Below are positions 45,875 through 55,876 of a stretch of DNA of 64,000 bases, piece after piece (the stretch's first letter is position 1; every line of letters begins with the position of its first letter). Below the pieces are notes generated by a model, which worked only from the letters and a program-made list of their open reading frames with translations, did not search any database and was not told the origin of the DNA. The position numbers and the translations under genes are program-made. Origin of the DNA: an uncultured Thiotrichaceae bacterium (GTDB lineage: Bacteria > Pseudomonadota > Gammaproteobacteria > Thiotrichales > Thiotrichaceae); the NCBI GenBank assembly GCA_937925855.1, contig CALAMO010000023.1:1-64000 (forward strand). Reading direction: 5' to 3'.

Positions 45875-47032
45875 ATGAATTATCCACTGGATCATCAGGA
45901 TATTCGGGATGCAGTGCGCCAGCTGTGCGCCGACTATCCCGGTGCATATTGGCGCGAATGTGACCGTGAGCAGGCTTACCCGACCGCTTTTGTAAAGGCG
46001 CTGACCGAGTCGGGTTTTTTGGGGGCACTGATCCCAGAAGCGTTTGGGGGTAGCGGCCTGCCGATTTCTGCCGGGGCGGCGATTTTGGAGACCATTCACC
46101 ACAGCGGCGGTAACGCAGCGGCCTGCCACGCCCAGATGTATACTATGGGCACCGTACTGCGCCATGGTTCGGCAGCCCAGCAGCAGGCCTACTTGCCCGC
46201 TATTGCGGCGGGCCGTATCCGCCTACAGGCGTTTGGCGTTACCGAACCCAGCAGCGGCACCGACACCACCGCATTGCGGACTACGGCGCGGCGCGAGGGT
46301 GACCGGTATATTGTGAACGGCCAGAAGATTTGGACGTCGCGCGCGGAGCATTCAGACCTACTGCTGCTCCTGTGTCGCACTACGCCGCGTGATCGGGTGA
46401 AAAAGCGCACCGATGGTCTGTCGGTGCTGCTGGTGGATATGCGTGAGTGCCCCGCAGGCTCACTCACGATTCGCCCGATTCGGACGCTGATGAACCATGC
46501 GACTACTGAAATGTTTTTCGATAATATGCCGGTACCGGCTAGCAGCCTGATTGGCGAGGAGGGTCAGGGCTTTCGCTATATCCTGTCGGGTATGAATGCG
46601 GAGCGCATCCTGATTGCGGCAGAGTGTATTGGCGATGCCAAGTGGTTTATCGATAAAGCGACGGACTATGCCTGCGAGCGTCGTGTGTTTGGGCGGCCGA
46701 TTGGTCAGAATCAGGGCGTGCAGTTCCCGATTGCCAAAGCTTATGCCCAGATGCGCTCCGCCGAACTCATGCTACGTGAGGCGATGCGGCGCTATGAAGC
46801 GGGAGAAAATCCAGGCGAAGAGGCGAACATGGCGAAACTGCTGGCAGCGGATGCGTCCTGGGCGGCGGCGGAAGCCTGCGTACAAACCCACGGCGGTTTT
46901 GGATTTGCGGAGGAATACGACGTGGAGCGCAAATTCCGCGAGGCACGTTTATATCAGGTTGCACCGATTTCGACTAACCTGATTCTGAGTTATATTGCAG
47001 AGCATGTCTTAGGCATGCCGCGTTCTTACTAG
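45875..47032 (+). CDS. acyl-CoA dehydrogenase
   Basis: Flavoprotein of 385 residues that oxidises an acyl-CoA to the enoyl form. Family motifs include FGVTEPSSGTD near residue 120, IVNGQKIWTSRAEHSD near residue 146, RVFGRPIGQNQGVQFPIA and QTHGGFGFAEEYDVER. The usual C-terminal catalytic Glu loop (YEGTNE) is replaced by YQVAPISTNL; Glu243 in NAERILIAA is at the alternative position used by isovaleryl- and long-chain dehydrogenases. It is divergent from the enoyl-CoA hydratase gene with a 116-bp spacer. AGGA-type spacing before the ATG is weak. Confidence 0.9.
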   Translation: MNYPLDHQDIRDAVRQLCADYPGAYWRECDREQAYPTAFVKALTESGFLGALIPEAFGGSGLPISAGAAILETIHHSGGNAAACHAQMYTMGTVLRHGSAAQQQAYLPAIAAGRIRLQAFGVTEPSSGTDTTALRTTARREGDRYIVNGQKIWTSRAEHSDLLLLLCRTTPRDRVKKRTDGLSVLLVDMRECPAGSLTIRPIRTLMNHATTEMFFDNMPVPASSLIGEEGQGFRYILSGMNAERILIAAECIGDAKWFIDKATDYACERRVFGRPIGQNQGVQFPIAKAYAQMRSAELMLREAMRRYEAGENPGEEANMAKLLAADASWAAAEACVQTHGGFGFAEEYDVERKFREARLYQVAPISTNLILSYIAEHVLGMPRSY

Positions 47033-47054
47033 CGCTTAACGTCGGAGGTCATCT

Positions 47055-47162
47055 ATGCATACACAGCGCAAGCGTCAGCTGTACCGGGTCATACTGAAGC
47101 TCATGGCTTGGGTGGCGATTTTGGGCCTGTGTTTTATCTGGCTGCGTGGCTGTTTGGCCTAG
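47055..47162 (+). CDS. candidate 35-residue single-span membrane protein
   Basis: A small open frame too short for routine gene lists, beginning 22 bp after the acyl-CoA dehydrogenase stop. GGAGGT lies six bases before the ATG, an almost ideal ribosome-binding site. The peptide has a basic N-terminus (MHTQRKRQLYR) followed by one hydrophobic helix (VAILGLCFIWL) and a C-terminal RGCLA, typical of a small inner-membrane peptide. It is probably on the dehydrogenase transcript. No function can be given. Confidence 0.6.
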   Translation: MHTQRKRQLYRVILKLMAWVAILGLCFIWLRGCLA

Positions 47163-47218
47163 GTCTGACAAGCCTGAGCAGTGGCAGGCTGGTGTGGCTG
47201 AGCGTTTTGCTGCCGGGG

Positions 47219-48652
47219 TCAGTCAAACTGACCGGGCCAGTCAAAATTCTCCAGTCCTGCCGCTTCCTGTCCGACGCGCTGGAAGCCATGTGCGCCAAAA
47301 TAATCGCGCTGCGCCTGAATCATATTCGCAGGCAGGGTGGCACTGCGGATAGCATCCAAATAGTTCAGAGCCTGTGTAAAGCAGGGGATGGGTTGGGCCT
47401 GACTTAGGCCGTGTAATACCACCCGGCGCAGGGCGGGCTCACGCTCACCCAATAAGGCGGCAATAATCTGGCTGCCGAGCAGCGCATTAGCAGCGCTCGT
47501 GTCACCTGCCAGCACAGGTAGTAATTCATTCAGTAAGGCGCCGCGAATAATACATCCGGCTCGCCAGCTGCGGGTAATCGAGGCTAGATCCAACGCCCAG
47601 CTATTGTCATTGCTGGCCGCCTTCATCAGCTGATAACCCTGGGCATAGGCGATGAGCTTGGCCGCATACAGCGCTTGCTCCAGTTCAGCGAGCACCTGTT
47701 CTTGGGTATAGGGTGAGTCGAGTCGCATCGGGGTTTGTCTTGCGGCCAGTGCGACCCGCTCCGCTTTAAAGGCAGACACCACTCGCGCCATTACTGCGGT
47801 GGTGATCAAGGTCGTCGGCACGCCATAATCCAGCGCCTCATGCGTTGACCAGCTGCCGGTACCCTTTTGACCCGCGCGATCTAGAATCACATCCAGTAGC
47901 GGCGTGCCGTCCTGAGTGCGGGCGCGCAGGATATGGCTGGAAGTCTCCAATAAATAGCTTTGTAACGGCCCCTCATTCCAGCGCGCAAACTGCTCCGCAA
48001 TCGCATCAACGTTTAGCCCAAGGGAAAAGCGCATGAGCTGATAAGCCTCGGCGATGAGCTGCATATCCGCGTACTCAATGCCATTATGGGTCATTTTAAC
48101 GAAGTGCCCGGCGCCGCCCGGCCCGACCCAGTTAGCACAAGGCTCGCCGTTATAGCGGGCCGCAATATGCTCAAATACCTCATGCGTTTGCTGCCAAGCT
48201 TCAGCATCACCGCCGGGCATCAGCGCGGGGCCAAGGCGGGCACCTTCCGCCCCTCCAGACACTCCACAACCCATATAACGACAGCCCGCCGCGCGCACCT
48301 GGGCGGCACGTCTTTCGGTGTGGCGGTAATGACTATTACCAAGATCCACCACCAGGTCGCCCGCCGTTAAGAGCGGCAGCAGTTTGCTCAGCACCTGATC
48401 CACCGGGTCGCCTGCTTTAATCATAATAAAGAGGCAGCGCGGTGCTTGTAGTGAATCCACTAACGCTTCGAGCGTGGCATAGACATCGGTCTCCGTGATA
48501 TTGAGCGCGCTAAAGCGTTGGCGTAGCGCTGCTGAATAGTCGTACACATTGAGGTGAAAACCGTTGTCTCGGATATTTTGCGCCAGATTCGACCCCATAA
48601 CACCGACCCCGATAAGTCCCATTTGTTTATTGTGACTGGGCTGAAAAGACAT
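47219..48652 (-). CDS. gnd: 6-phosphogluconate dehydrogenase (decarboxylating)
   Basis: Oxidative pentose phosphate enzyme that converts 6-phosphogluconate to ribulose 5-phosphate. The 477-residue protein has the NADP-binding GLIGVGVMGSNLAQN at the N-terminus, GCGVSGGAEGARLGPALMPGG near residue 128, and the catalytic Lys in HFVKMTHNGIEYADMQLI near residue 185. AGGAG precedes the ATG. It is the last of three minus-strand genes after hfq-like and argE. Confidence 0.95.
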   Translation of the reverse strand: MSFQPSHNKQMGLIGVGVMGSNLAQNIRDNGFHLNVYDYSAALRQRFSALNITETDVYATLEALVDSLQAPRCLFIMIKAGDPVDQVLSKLLPLLTAGDLVVDLGNSHYRHTERRAAQVRAAGCRYMGCGVSGGAEGARLGPALMPGGDAEAWQQTHEVFEHIAARYNGEPCANWVGPGGAGHFVKMTHNGIEYADMQLIAEAYQLMRFSLGLNVDAIAEQFARWNEGPLQSYLLETSSHILRARTQDGTPLLDVILDRAGQKGTGSWSTHEALDYGVPTTLITTAVMARVVSAFKAERVALAARQTPMRLDSPYTQEQVLAELEQALYAAKLIAYAQGYQLMKAASNDNSWALDLASITRSWRAGCIIRGALLNELLPVLAGDTSAANALLGSQIIAALLGEREPALRRVVLHGLSQAQPIPCFTQALNYLDAIRSATLPANMIQAQRDYFGAHGFQRVGQEAAGLENFDWPGQFD

Positions 48653-48716
48653 CGCGTTTCTCCTATTGAATGCGGGCCGTGTGGTTTATTGTGGTACGTG
48701 CTGGCGTTTGGCCTGA

Positions 48717-49895
48717 TTAAATATTACCGTGCTGGCGCAATGCCTGCACTAGATTGTGCATAAGGCGGTCGCAGGCCGCGAGCTGGGCGACGCTGACATA
48801 TTCATCCGGTTTGTGTGCCTGTTGGATGCTGCCCGGCCCGCAGACCACGGCGGGAATGCCAAGGCGCTGCGTGAATAAACCGCCTTCGGTGCCAAAGCTG
48901 ACTTTGTCGGTGGGCTGCTTGTGGTCTAACAGGCCCTGTACAAAGCTGACAACGGTTGCATCTGGCGGCGTAAATAAGCCGGGATAGCTGGAAAGGGCGT
49001 TAAATTCAATATTAGCCTGCGGGCTGATTGCCTGCATAGCGGGCAGCAGCTCATTCTGCGCGAAGGCTTTAATCTGTGCGAGTACTGCTGCCGGGTCGTC
49101 TTGCGGTAAATGACGGATCTCAAAATCAAACTGAGCGTGCTTAGGGACGATATTAAGCGCGGTACCCCCTTGGAAAACACCGACATGCAAAGTGGTGTGT
49201 GGCACGCGATAAGCGTGGTCAAACGGGCCGGAACGAGCAAACTCAGCATTCAGGCGACGTATTGCTGCGATCAGTTCGGCGGCGTATTCCACCGCGTTAA
49301 CGCCCGCAGTGGGATAGGCCGAGTGACAGCTCTGGCCGGAGACTGTGACGCGCAGCGCCTGCTTGCCTTTATGGCCAACCATCACCTGCATCAACGTCGG
49401 CTCACCGATAATCGCCATCGCTGGCCGCACCGGTAGGTCATGCATCATATCAAGCAGACGCCGCACGCCCAGGCAGCCGACTTCTTCGTCATAAGAAAAA
49501 GCAAGGTGTACCGGCGTGTGTAGCGGAGCCTCAACCAGCGCAGGTACCGCCGCCAGCGCAGCTGCAATGAAACCTTTCATATCACAGCTGCCGCGCGCAT
49601 AGAGCTTGTCGGCGCGCTCGCTTAGGGTAAACGGGTCGCTGCGCCACTGCTGCCCACTAACCGGCACCACGTCAGTATGGCCGGACAGCATAACACCGGG
49701 CTTATCCTGTGGGCCGATAGTGGCGTAGAGATTGGCTTTTTGTCCATCTGCGGCAGGCACAAGCTGAGCATCGATCCCATACTGACTGAGGTAGTCGCCC
49801 ACAAAATGGATTAATGCCAGATTGGAGTTCGCACTAGTGGTATCAAAAGCAACAAGCTGACGTAACAGTTCACGACTGTTTGGGGTCGCCATCAT
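48717..49895 (-). CDS. argE: acetylornithine deacetylase
   Basis: M20-family zinc hydrolase that removes the acetyl group from N-acetylornithine in linear arginine synthesis. The 392-residue product has GHTDVVPVSGQQW near residue 72 (metal-binding His and Asp), SCDMKGFIAAALA near residue 100 and SYDEEVGCLGVRRLL with the catalytic Glu near residue 130. The AYPTAGVNAVEYAAEL segment is the dimerisation lid. It starts 27 bp after the hfq-like gene. argB is elsewhere in the window, so arginine genes are dispersed. Confidence 0.93.
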   Translation of the reverse strand: MMATPNSRELLRQLVAFDTTSANSNLALIHFVGDYLSQYGIDAQLVPAADGQKANLYATIGPQDKPGVMLSGHTDVVPVSGQQWRSDPFTLSERADKLYARGSCDMKGFIAAALAAVPALVEAPLHTPVHLAFSYDEEVGCLGVRRLLDMMHDLPVRPAMAIIGEPTLMQVMVGHKGKQALRVTVSGQSCHSAYPTAGVNAVEYAAELIAAIRRLNAEFARSGPFDHAYRVPHTTLHVGVFQGGTALNIVPKHAQFDFEIRHLPQDDPAAVLAQIKAFAQNELLPAMQAISPQANIEFNALSSYPGLFTPPDATVVSFVQGLLDHKQPTDKVSFGTEGGLFTQRLGIPAVVCGPGSIQQAHKPDEYVSVAQLAACDRLMHNLVQALRQHGNI

Positions 49896-49922
49896 TATCT
49901 GCGTCGTGCCGAGTAATATTAA

Positions 49923-50141
49923 TTAAAAGCTTTTAGGAGCAGCGCTGCCATTCTTGGGTACGATGGTAGAAATAGCGCTTTTCATAATTAACTGAGAAGC
50001 CGCAGCACCGTGGTTAGAAGAGAGCATCACTGAGAACTGGTCGTAGCCGTCGATGACGCCTTCCAGCTTAATGCCATTAATCAAAAAACAGAAAACCGGT
50101 GATTTTGATTGCGTTAAATTATCTAAGAATGAATTTTGCAT
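49923..50141 (-). CDS. divergent Hfq-like (Sm-fold) protein
   Basis: The 72-residue product matches the Hfq core (FLDNLTQ, FLINGIKLEGVIDGYDQF, KSAISTIVP) but differs at key sites. Compared with E. coli Hfq, the rim arginines 16, 17 and 19 become Thr, Gln and Lys, distal Tyr25 becomes Phe, and the proximal YKHA becomes MKSA, losing His57. Lys31, Gln41 and Phe42 equivalents remain. A four-residue insertion (NHGAAA region) lengthens the loop before the last strand. No clear ribosome-binding site precedes the ATG. It lies between purA and argE, not beside miaA or hflX. It could be the genome's only Hfq or a second paralogue. Confidence 0.82.
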   Translation of the reverse strand: MQNSFLDNLTQSKSPVFCFLINGIKLEGVIDGYDQFSVMLSSNHGAAASQLIMKSAISTIVPKNGSAAPKSF

Positions 50142-50436
50142 TATGTACAGCCATATTATTAAGTGTATAGAAAGGTATTATACGCACTTCAATGACGGAA
50201 TTTAAACCGTTTGTGATAAATGGGGGAAATATACACACAACAGAATCTCAACACGCCCTGCAAAAGGGTTGGCGTACTAAAGCGAAACTAATGTTTTGAG
50301 TTTTGTCGCAGGCGTTAGCGGGCATAGGCGTTGTGGCGGCTGGTGTAATGTGACAATTGAGCTGTCATATTAGCTGATAACTGACGGTTTTAGGAAAGTG
50401 ATTTTTCTATCTAATTGAAAATATTAATGAATTTTC
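50142..50436. other. non-coding upstream region of the Hfq-like gene
   Basis: About 295 bp without a gene. It should contain the hfq-like promoter (reading left) and the upstream activator site of the sigma-54 promoter (reading right). A dyad TGACA-N7-TGTCA is present at 50351-50367. An imperfect ACGCC/GGCGT stem lies near 50262-50275. Confidence 0.5.
50351..50367. promoter_or_regulatory. dyad upstream of the sigma-54 promoter, candidate activator site
   Basis: TGACA, seven bases, TGTCA. Its centre is about 104 bp upstream of the predicted start of the small RNA, the usual distance for an enhancer-binding protein. The cognate activator is unknown. Confidence 0.4.
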
Positions 50437-50451
50437 TGGCATGCTTGTTGC
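50437..50451 (+). promoter_or_regulatory. sigma-54 (-24/-12) promoter
   Basis: TGGCAT-N5-TTGC matches the consensus TGGCAC-N5-TTGC at all but one base, with the GG and GC dinucleotides at the correct spacing. Transcription should start near 50463, reading toward the stem-loop and terminator that follow. Confidence 0.65.
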
Positions 50452-50462
50452 TTAATTAGAAA

Positions 50463-50549
50463 TATAGTGTGTGTCAGAACGGTGTAAGCCGATGCTACTT
50501 CAGGTAGCAAACTAAACCCCGGTGGTCTTCGACTCACTGGGGTTTTTTT
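50463..50549 (+). ncRNA. candidate sigma-54-dependent small RNA (about 86 nt)
   Basis: Between the -24/-12 promoter and a strong terminator there is no translatable frame with a ribosome-binding site. The predicted RNA has a 30-nt unpaired 5' part (GUGUGUGUCAGAACGG), a stem-loop TGCTAC/GTAGCA at 50493-50509, a short linker, and the terminator hairpin. It lacks the repeated GGA loops of RsmY/Z-type RNAs and the repeated CA-rich motifs of CrcZ. It lies a few hundred bases from an Hfq-like gene. Confidence 0.6.
50514..50549 (+). terminator. Rho-independent terminator of the candidate small RNA
   Basis: AAACCCCGGTG pairs with CACTGGGGTTT (one G-U pair) around a ten-base loop and is followed by seven T on the plus strand. 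On the minus strand no T-run follows, so it belongs to a plus-strand transcript and not to purA. Confidence 0.85.
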
Positions 50550-50611
50550 ATGGTTAGACGCTGCTGTTATTTTCGCCTAGGCACCAGCTGATAATGGCTG
50601 AGTGTCTTTTG

Positions 50612-53127
<2,516 letters not shown>

Positions 53128-53141
53128 GGTTAGATTTAGGT

Positions 53142-53339
53142 TTAATTTGCGCTTATAAACAGCAGTAGAACGCCCACAACGATACAGGCCAAGCCGATGA
53201 TACGTAGATTCTGATCTGAGTATTGTAGGAGTTGGGCCAGGGTTTTTTTCAGCTTGCTGGGGGAGATAAACGGCGATAGGCCCTCAAGGATTAACAAGAG
53301 GGCCACGGCGGTCATAAGATCAGACCAGCTAATATTCAA
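53142..53339 (-). CDS. DUF2065 small membrane protein (YjeT-like)
   Basis: Small two-helix membrane protein, 65 residues from a TTG start. The core SDLMTAVALLLILEGLSPF and the C-terminal LRIIGLACIVVGVLLLF fit the family, which starts near the WSDL sequence. An upstream in-frame ATG at 53390 would overlap hflC by 32 bp and add an N-terminus unlike the family. Another ATG at 53315 would remove the WSDL part. Its place between hflC and hisZ is conserved; its function is unknown. Confidence 0.8.
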   Translation of the reverse strand: MNISWSDLMTAVALLLILEGLSPFISPSKLKKTLAQLLQYSDQNLRIIGLACIVVGVLLLFISAN

Positions 53340-53358
53340 CGCTGGCACCGCTGGACAT

Positions 53359-54234
53359 TCACTGTGTTGCTGAGCCGCTGGTGGTGCCAAAGAAGCGGAA
53401 AAACTCAGAATCCGGTTCCAACACCATCATATCGCCATTTTTGCCTAGCGTATTGCGGTAGGCGTCAAGGCTGCGGTAGAACGAATAGAAATCCGCATCG
53501 GCCTGATAAGCATTGGCATAGGTTTCAGCTGATTTGGCATCGCCTTGACCGCGAGTTTTCTCAGAATCACGGTAGGCTTCGGCCATAATCACGGTGGATT
53601 CACGGTCTGCGGAGGCTTTGATTTTTTCCGCCTCTTCGCGTCCACGCGAGCGGAAATCCTGAGCAACCCGCTGCCGTTCAGAGCGCATACGCTCAAATAC
53701 CGACTCGCTGACCTGCTCGGGGAAATCAATTTTGCTGACGCGCACGTCGATAACGCTAATGCCGAGCTGGCTGGCCGCCTCATTTGATTTGTCTTCGAGG
53801 CCCTGCATGATTTCATTTCGCTGTTCTGACAGAGCCTCTTCGATGGTACGGCGGCTGAACTCATTGCGCAAGCCGTCTTTCATGATGTCTTCCAGCCGCG
53901 CTTCAGCCGCCCGAATTTGGCCGTTGGTAGCGCGGTAAAAAGTAGAAACATCAGAAATTTGCCATTTCAAAAAGAAATCAACCAGCACATATTTCTTTTC
54001 GCCGGTCAGGAACCGTTCGGTATTAGCATCTAGCGTCAGAATCTGAGCGGGATACCTACTGACCGTTTCCACAAACGGGATTTTGAAGTGCAGGCCCGGC
54101 TGAATTTCATCGTCCACAATTTCACGGAAGCGAAACTCAATCGCCTTCTGGCGTTCATCCACCGTGTAAGCCGAGGAATAAACTAAGACACCCAGCAAAA
54201 CTAGCGCGCCTAAAATCAGATTTTTAATGTCCAT
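53359..54234 (-). CDS. hflC: FtsH modulator HflC
   Basis: SPFH/band 7 protein that forms the HflKC ring around FtsH and limits its proteolysis at the inner membrane (E. coli knowledge). The 291-residue product has an N-terminal membrane helix (LILGALVLLGVLVYSS) and band 7 core (YTVDERQKAIEFRFREI; PGLHFKIPFVETV), then a helical coil rich in Glu and Arg. It begins two bases after hflK, so the two should be made in stoichiometric amounts. Confidence 0.95.
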   Translation of the reverse strand: MDIKNLILGALVLLGVLVYSSAYTVDERQKAIEFRFREIVDDEIQPGLHFKIPFVETVSRYPAQILTLDANTERFLTGEKKYVLVDFFLKWQISDVSTFYRATNGQIRAAEARLEDIMKDGLRNEFSRRTIEEALSEQRNEIMQGLEDKSNEAASQLGISVIDVRVSKIDFPEQVSESVFERMRSERQRVAQDFRSRGREEAEKIKASADRESTVIMAEAYRDSEKTRGQGDAKSAETYANAYQADADFYSFYRSLDAYRNTLGKNGDMMVLEPDSEFFRFFGTTSGSATQ

Positions 54235-54236
54235 AA

Positions 54237-55421
54237 TTACCGTGCCTCCCTTGAAGTTCTGGGTTGGAGGCTGCGCGTTTGCCGTCCGGCTCCTGCAGTA
54301 GATTTGCTCTGGCCCGTGCTATTAATAAAGGGTGAGGCGATCTGGGCGGGCGAAGGTAGATCGCCACCAGCAGCGGTACCCAGCGGCATATACAGCAGAT
54401 TATTACTGCTCTTGCTATCGATGAGCACTTTACGGGTGCTGCCTAAGACGCTTTCCATGGTTTCTAGATAGAGGCGTTCACGGGTGACGTCCGGCGCCTT
54501 ACGGTATTCCTGTACCAGCTGAGTAAAGCGGGAAGCGTCACCTTCGGCGCGGGCGATGACCTGCTCACGGTAGGCATTCGCCTCTTCTAGCATGCGAGCC
54601 GCTTGACCGCGTGCTTCCGGTACGACTTTTTTAGCGTAGGTATCGGCTTCATTTTTAAAACGGTTCGCATCCTCACGCGCACGGTTCGCATCATCAAACG
54701 CATCTTTGACCTCGGCGGGCGCTTCGGCATAGGTCAGATTCACTTTAATAATCTGTAGCCCGGCTTTGTAGCCATCCAGTATTTCTTGAATTAGCACCTT
54801 GGCCTGTTCGGCAATCTGCTCACGACCTTCGCGCAGAATAAAGTCCATGCTGCTGCGGCCCACGATGTCGCGGGTGGCGCTACGCATGACCTGATAGAGC
54901 GTACCATTGCGCTGATCCCGTAAATCATCCGGTAATAAGACATTAAAAGCGTAGTCTTTGGAGTCGCTGACTTTATATTGTACGGTGACGGCAATATCGA
55001 CGATATTTTCATCAATGGTCAACATAGTGCTGCGGTCTTGCGCGCTTCTATTTTGCGCGACATCAACCATTTCTACCGTTTCAATTGGGTAGGGCAAGTG
55101 CCAGTGCAGGCCGGGGCCGGTGGTTTCACTGTAGGCACCGAGGCGCAGTACCAGCGCTTCTTCCCGAGCGTCCACCGTGTAAAAGCCGGAAAATAGCCAG
55201 CCCGCCAGCAGCAAAACAGCTAACAGGCTGATGCCTTTATAGCTGATCGGGTTGCTGTCACCGTCGCCCCCGTTTTTGCCGCCGCCAAATAGGCCGCCCA
55301 GTTTTTCATTCAGCTTATTAACAATGTCTTCGGCATCACTTCTGCCGGAGCCTTTGTTTTTCCCCGTCCAGGGATCCTGTTGATTATTGCCGCCATCACC
55401 ACCCGGTTCATTCCAGGGCAT
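54237..55421 (-). CDS. hflK: FtsH modulator HflK
   Basis: Partner of HflC. The 394-residue protein starts with a Gly/Asn-rich tail (WNEPGGDGGNNQQDPW), then one membrane helix (GISLLAVLLLAGWLFSGF) near residue 65, and the band 7 domain (YTVDAREEALVLRLGAY; PGLHWHLPYPIETVEMV). The coil region is VVPEARGQAARMLEEANAY. AGGAG precedes the ATG. hfq and hflX, which often come first in this cluster, are missing; a 455-bp spacer and divergent nudC lie upstream. Confidence 0.95.
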   Translation of the reverse strand: MPWNEPGGDGGNNQQDPWTGKNKGSGRSDAEDIVNKLNEKLGGLFGGGKNGGDGDSNPISYKGISLLAVLLLAGWLFSGFYTVDAREEALVLRLGAYSETTGPGLHWHLPYPIETVEMVDVAQNRSAQDRSTMLTIDENIVDIAVTVQYKVSDSKDYAFNVLLPDDLRDQRNGTLYQVMRSATRDIVGRSSMDFILREGREQIAEQAKVLIQEILDGYKAGLQIIKVNLTYAEAPAEVKDAFDDANRAREDANRFKNEADTYAKKVVPEARGQAARMLEEANAYREQVIARAEGDASRFTQLVQEYRKAPDVTRERLYLETMESVLGSTRKVLIDSKSSNNLLYMPLGTAAGGDLPSPAQIASPFINSTGQSKSTAGAGRQTRSLQPRTSREAR

Positions 55422-55876
55422 AATGAAACTCCTAAGTTAAGCTTTTAAGACACATCGAAATCACGTTGTTCACCTGAACAAGAGGCGCATTGTAAGCACC
55501 TGTCAGGTCGGTAGCAACCTCTACGCCGTGTAGAAGTACCGTTTTAGCATATATGGGCTAAACGATGCCGAGAATAACAGACCCGCAGTGTCAATACCGA
55601 ACATACCTGTAAAAATAAAGGGCGTTTTGCCTTAATCAAGGCATCGGCGGTTTATTTGCACAGCATCAAGATTTTACGATAACAAATATCAGAAAAATTC
55701 AGCCCTGACAGCGCAGTCTGCATTGCTTCAGTAAAAGATGTGATTTATCCCCTGGAGGCGCAAAGATTACCAGCGCGGCGGCTGGCATTGGATAAGACGT
55801 CGCAGCGCCTAGACGAGTCCTAAATGGGGCGGTTTAGCGCGCTGTCGCAGTATGTTATCTGTGGTAAGCTGCAGCG
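55422..55876. other. 455-bp non-coding divergent region (hflK / nudC)
   Basis: No gene seen. It contains a perfect dyad at 55466-55481, a second dyad ACCTG-T-CAGGT at 55498-55508, a GCCTT/AAGGC hairpin near 55628-55641, and short AT-rich stretches. In related genomes hfq and hflX would precede hflK, so this may be the scar of a lost or moved hfq-hflX segment (inference). Confidence 0.45.
55466..55481. promoter_or_regulatory. 16-bp dyad upstream of hflK
   Basis: TTGTTCA-CC-TGAACAA has perfectly complementary 7-base arms, about 45 bp before the hflK start codon. It looks like a repressor or activator binding site. The bound protein is unknown; the outer TTGTT/AACAA resembles the GntR-type dyads at the prp promoter, but the centre differs. 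Confidence 0.4.

Noticed and set aside
44961-46028. 355-residue version of the enoyl-CoA hydratase
   Set aside because: The additional 90 N-terminal residues have no crotonase similarity and cross the divergent promoter and the start of the acyl-CoA dehydrogenase gene.
50463-50549. Identity as CrcZ, GlmZ or RsmZ
   Set aside because: No repeated CA-rich motifs, no known glmS-pairing sequence and no repeated GGA loops were seen, so no known RNA name was assigned.
53340-53390. ATG start of the DUF2065 gene inside hflC
   Set aside because: It gives a 17-residue extension unlike the family. A TTG after hflC fits the conserved N-terminus.
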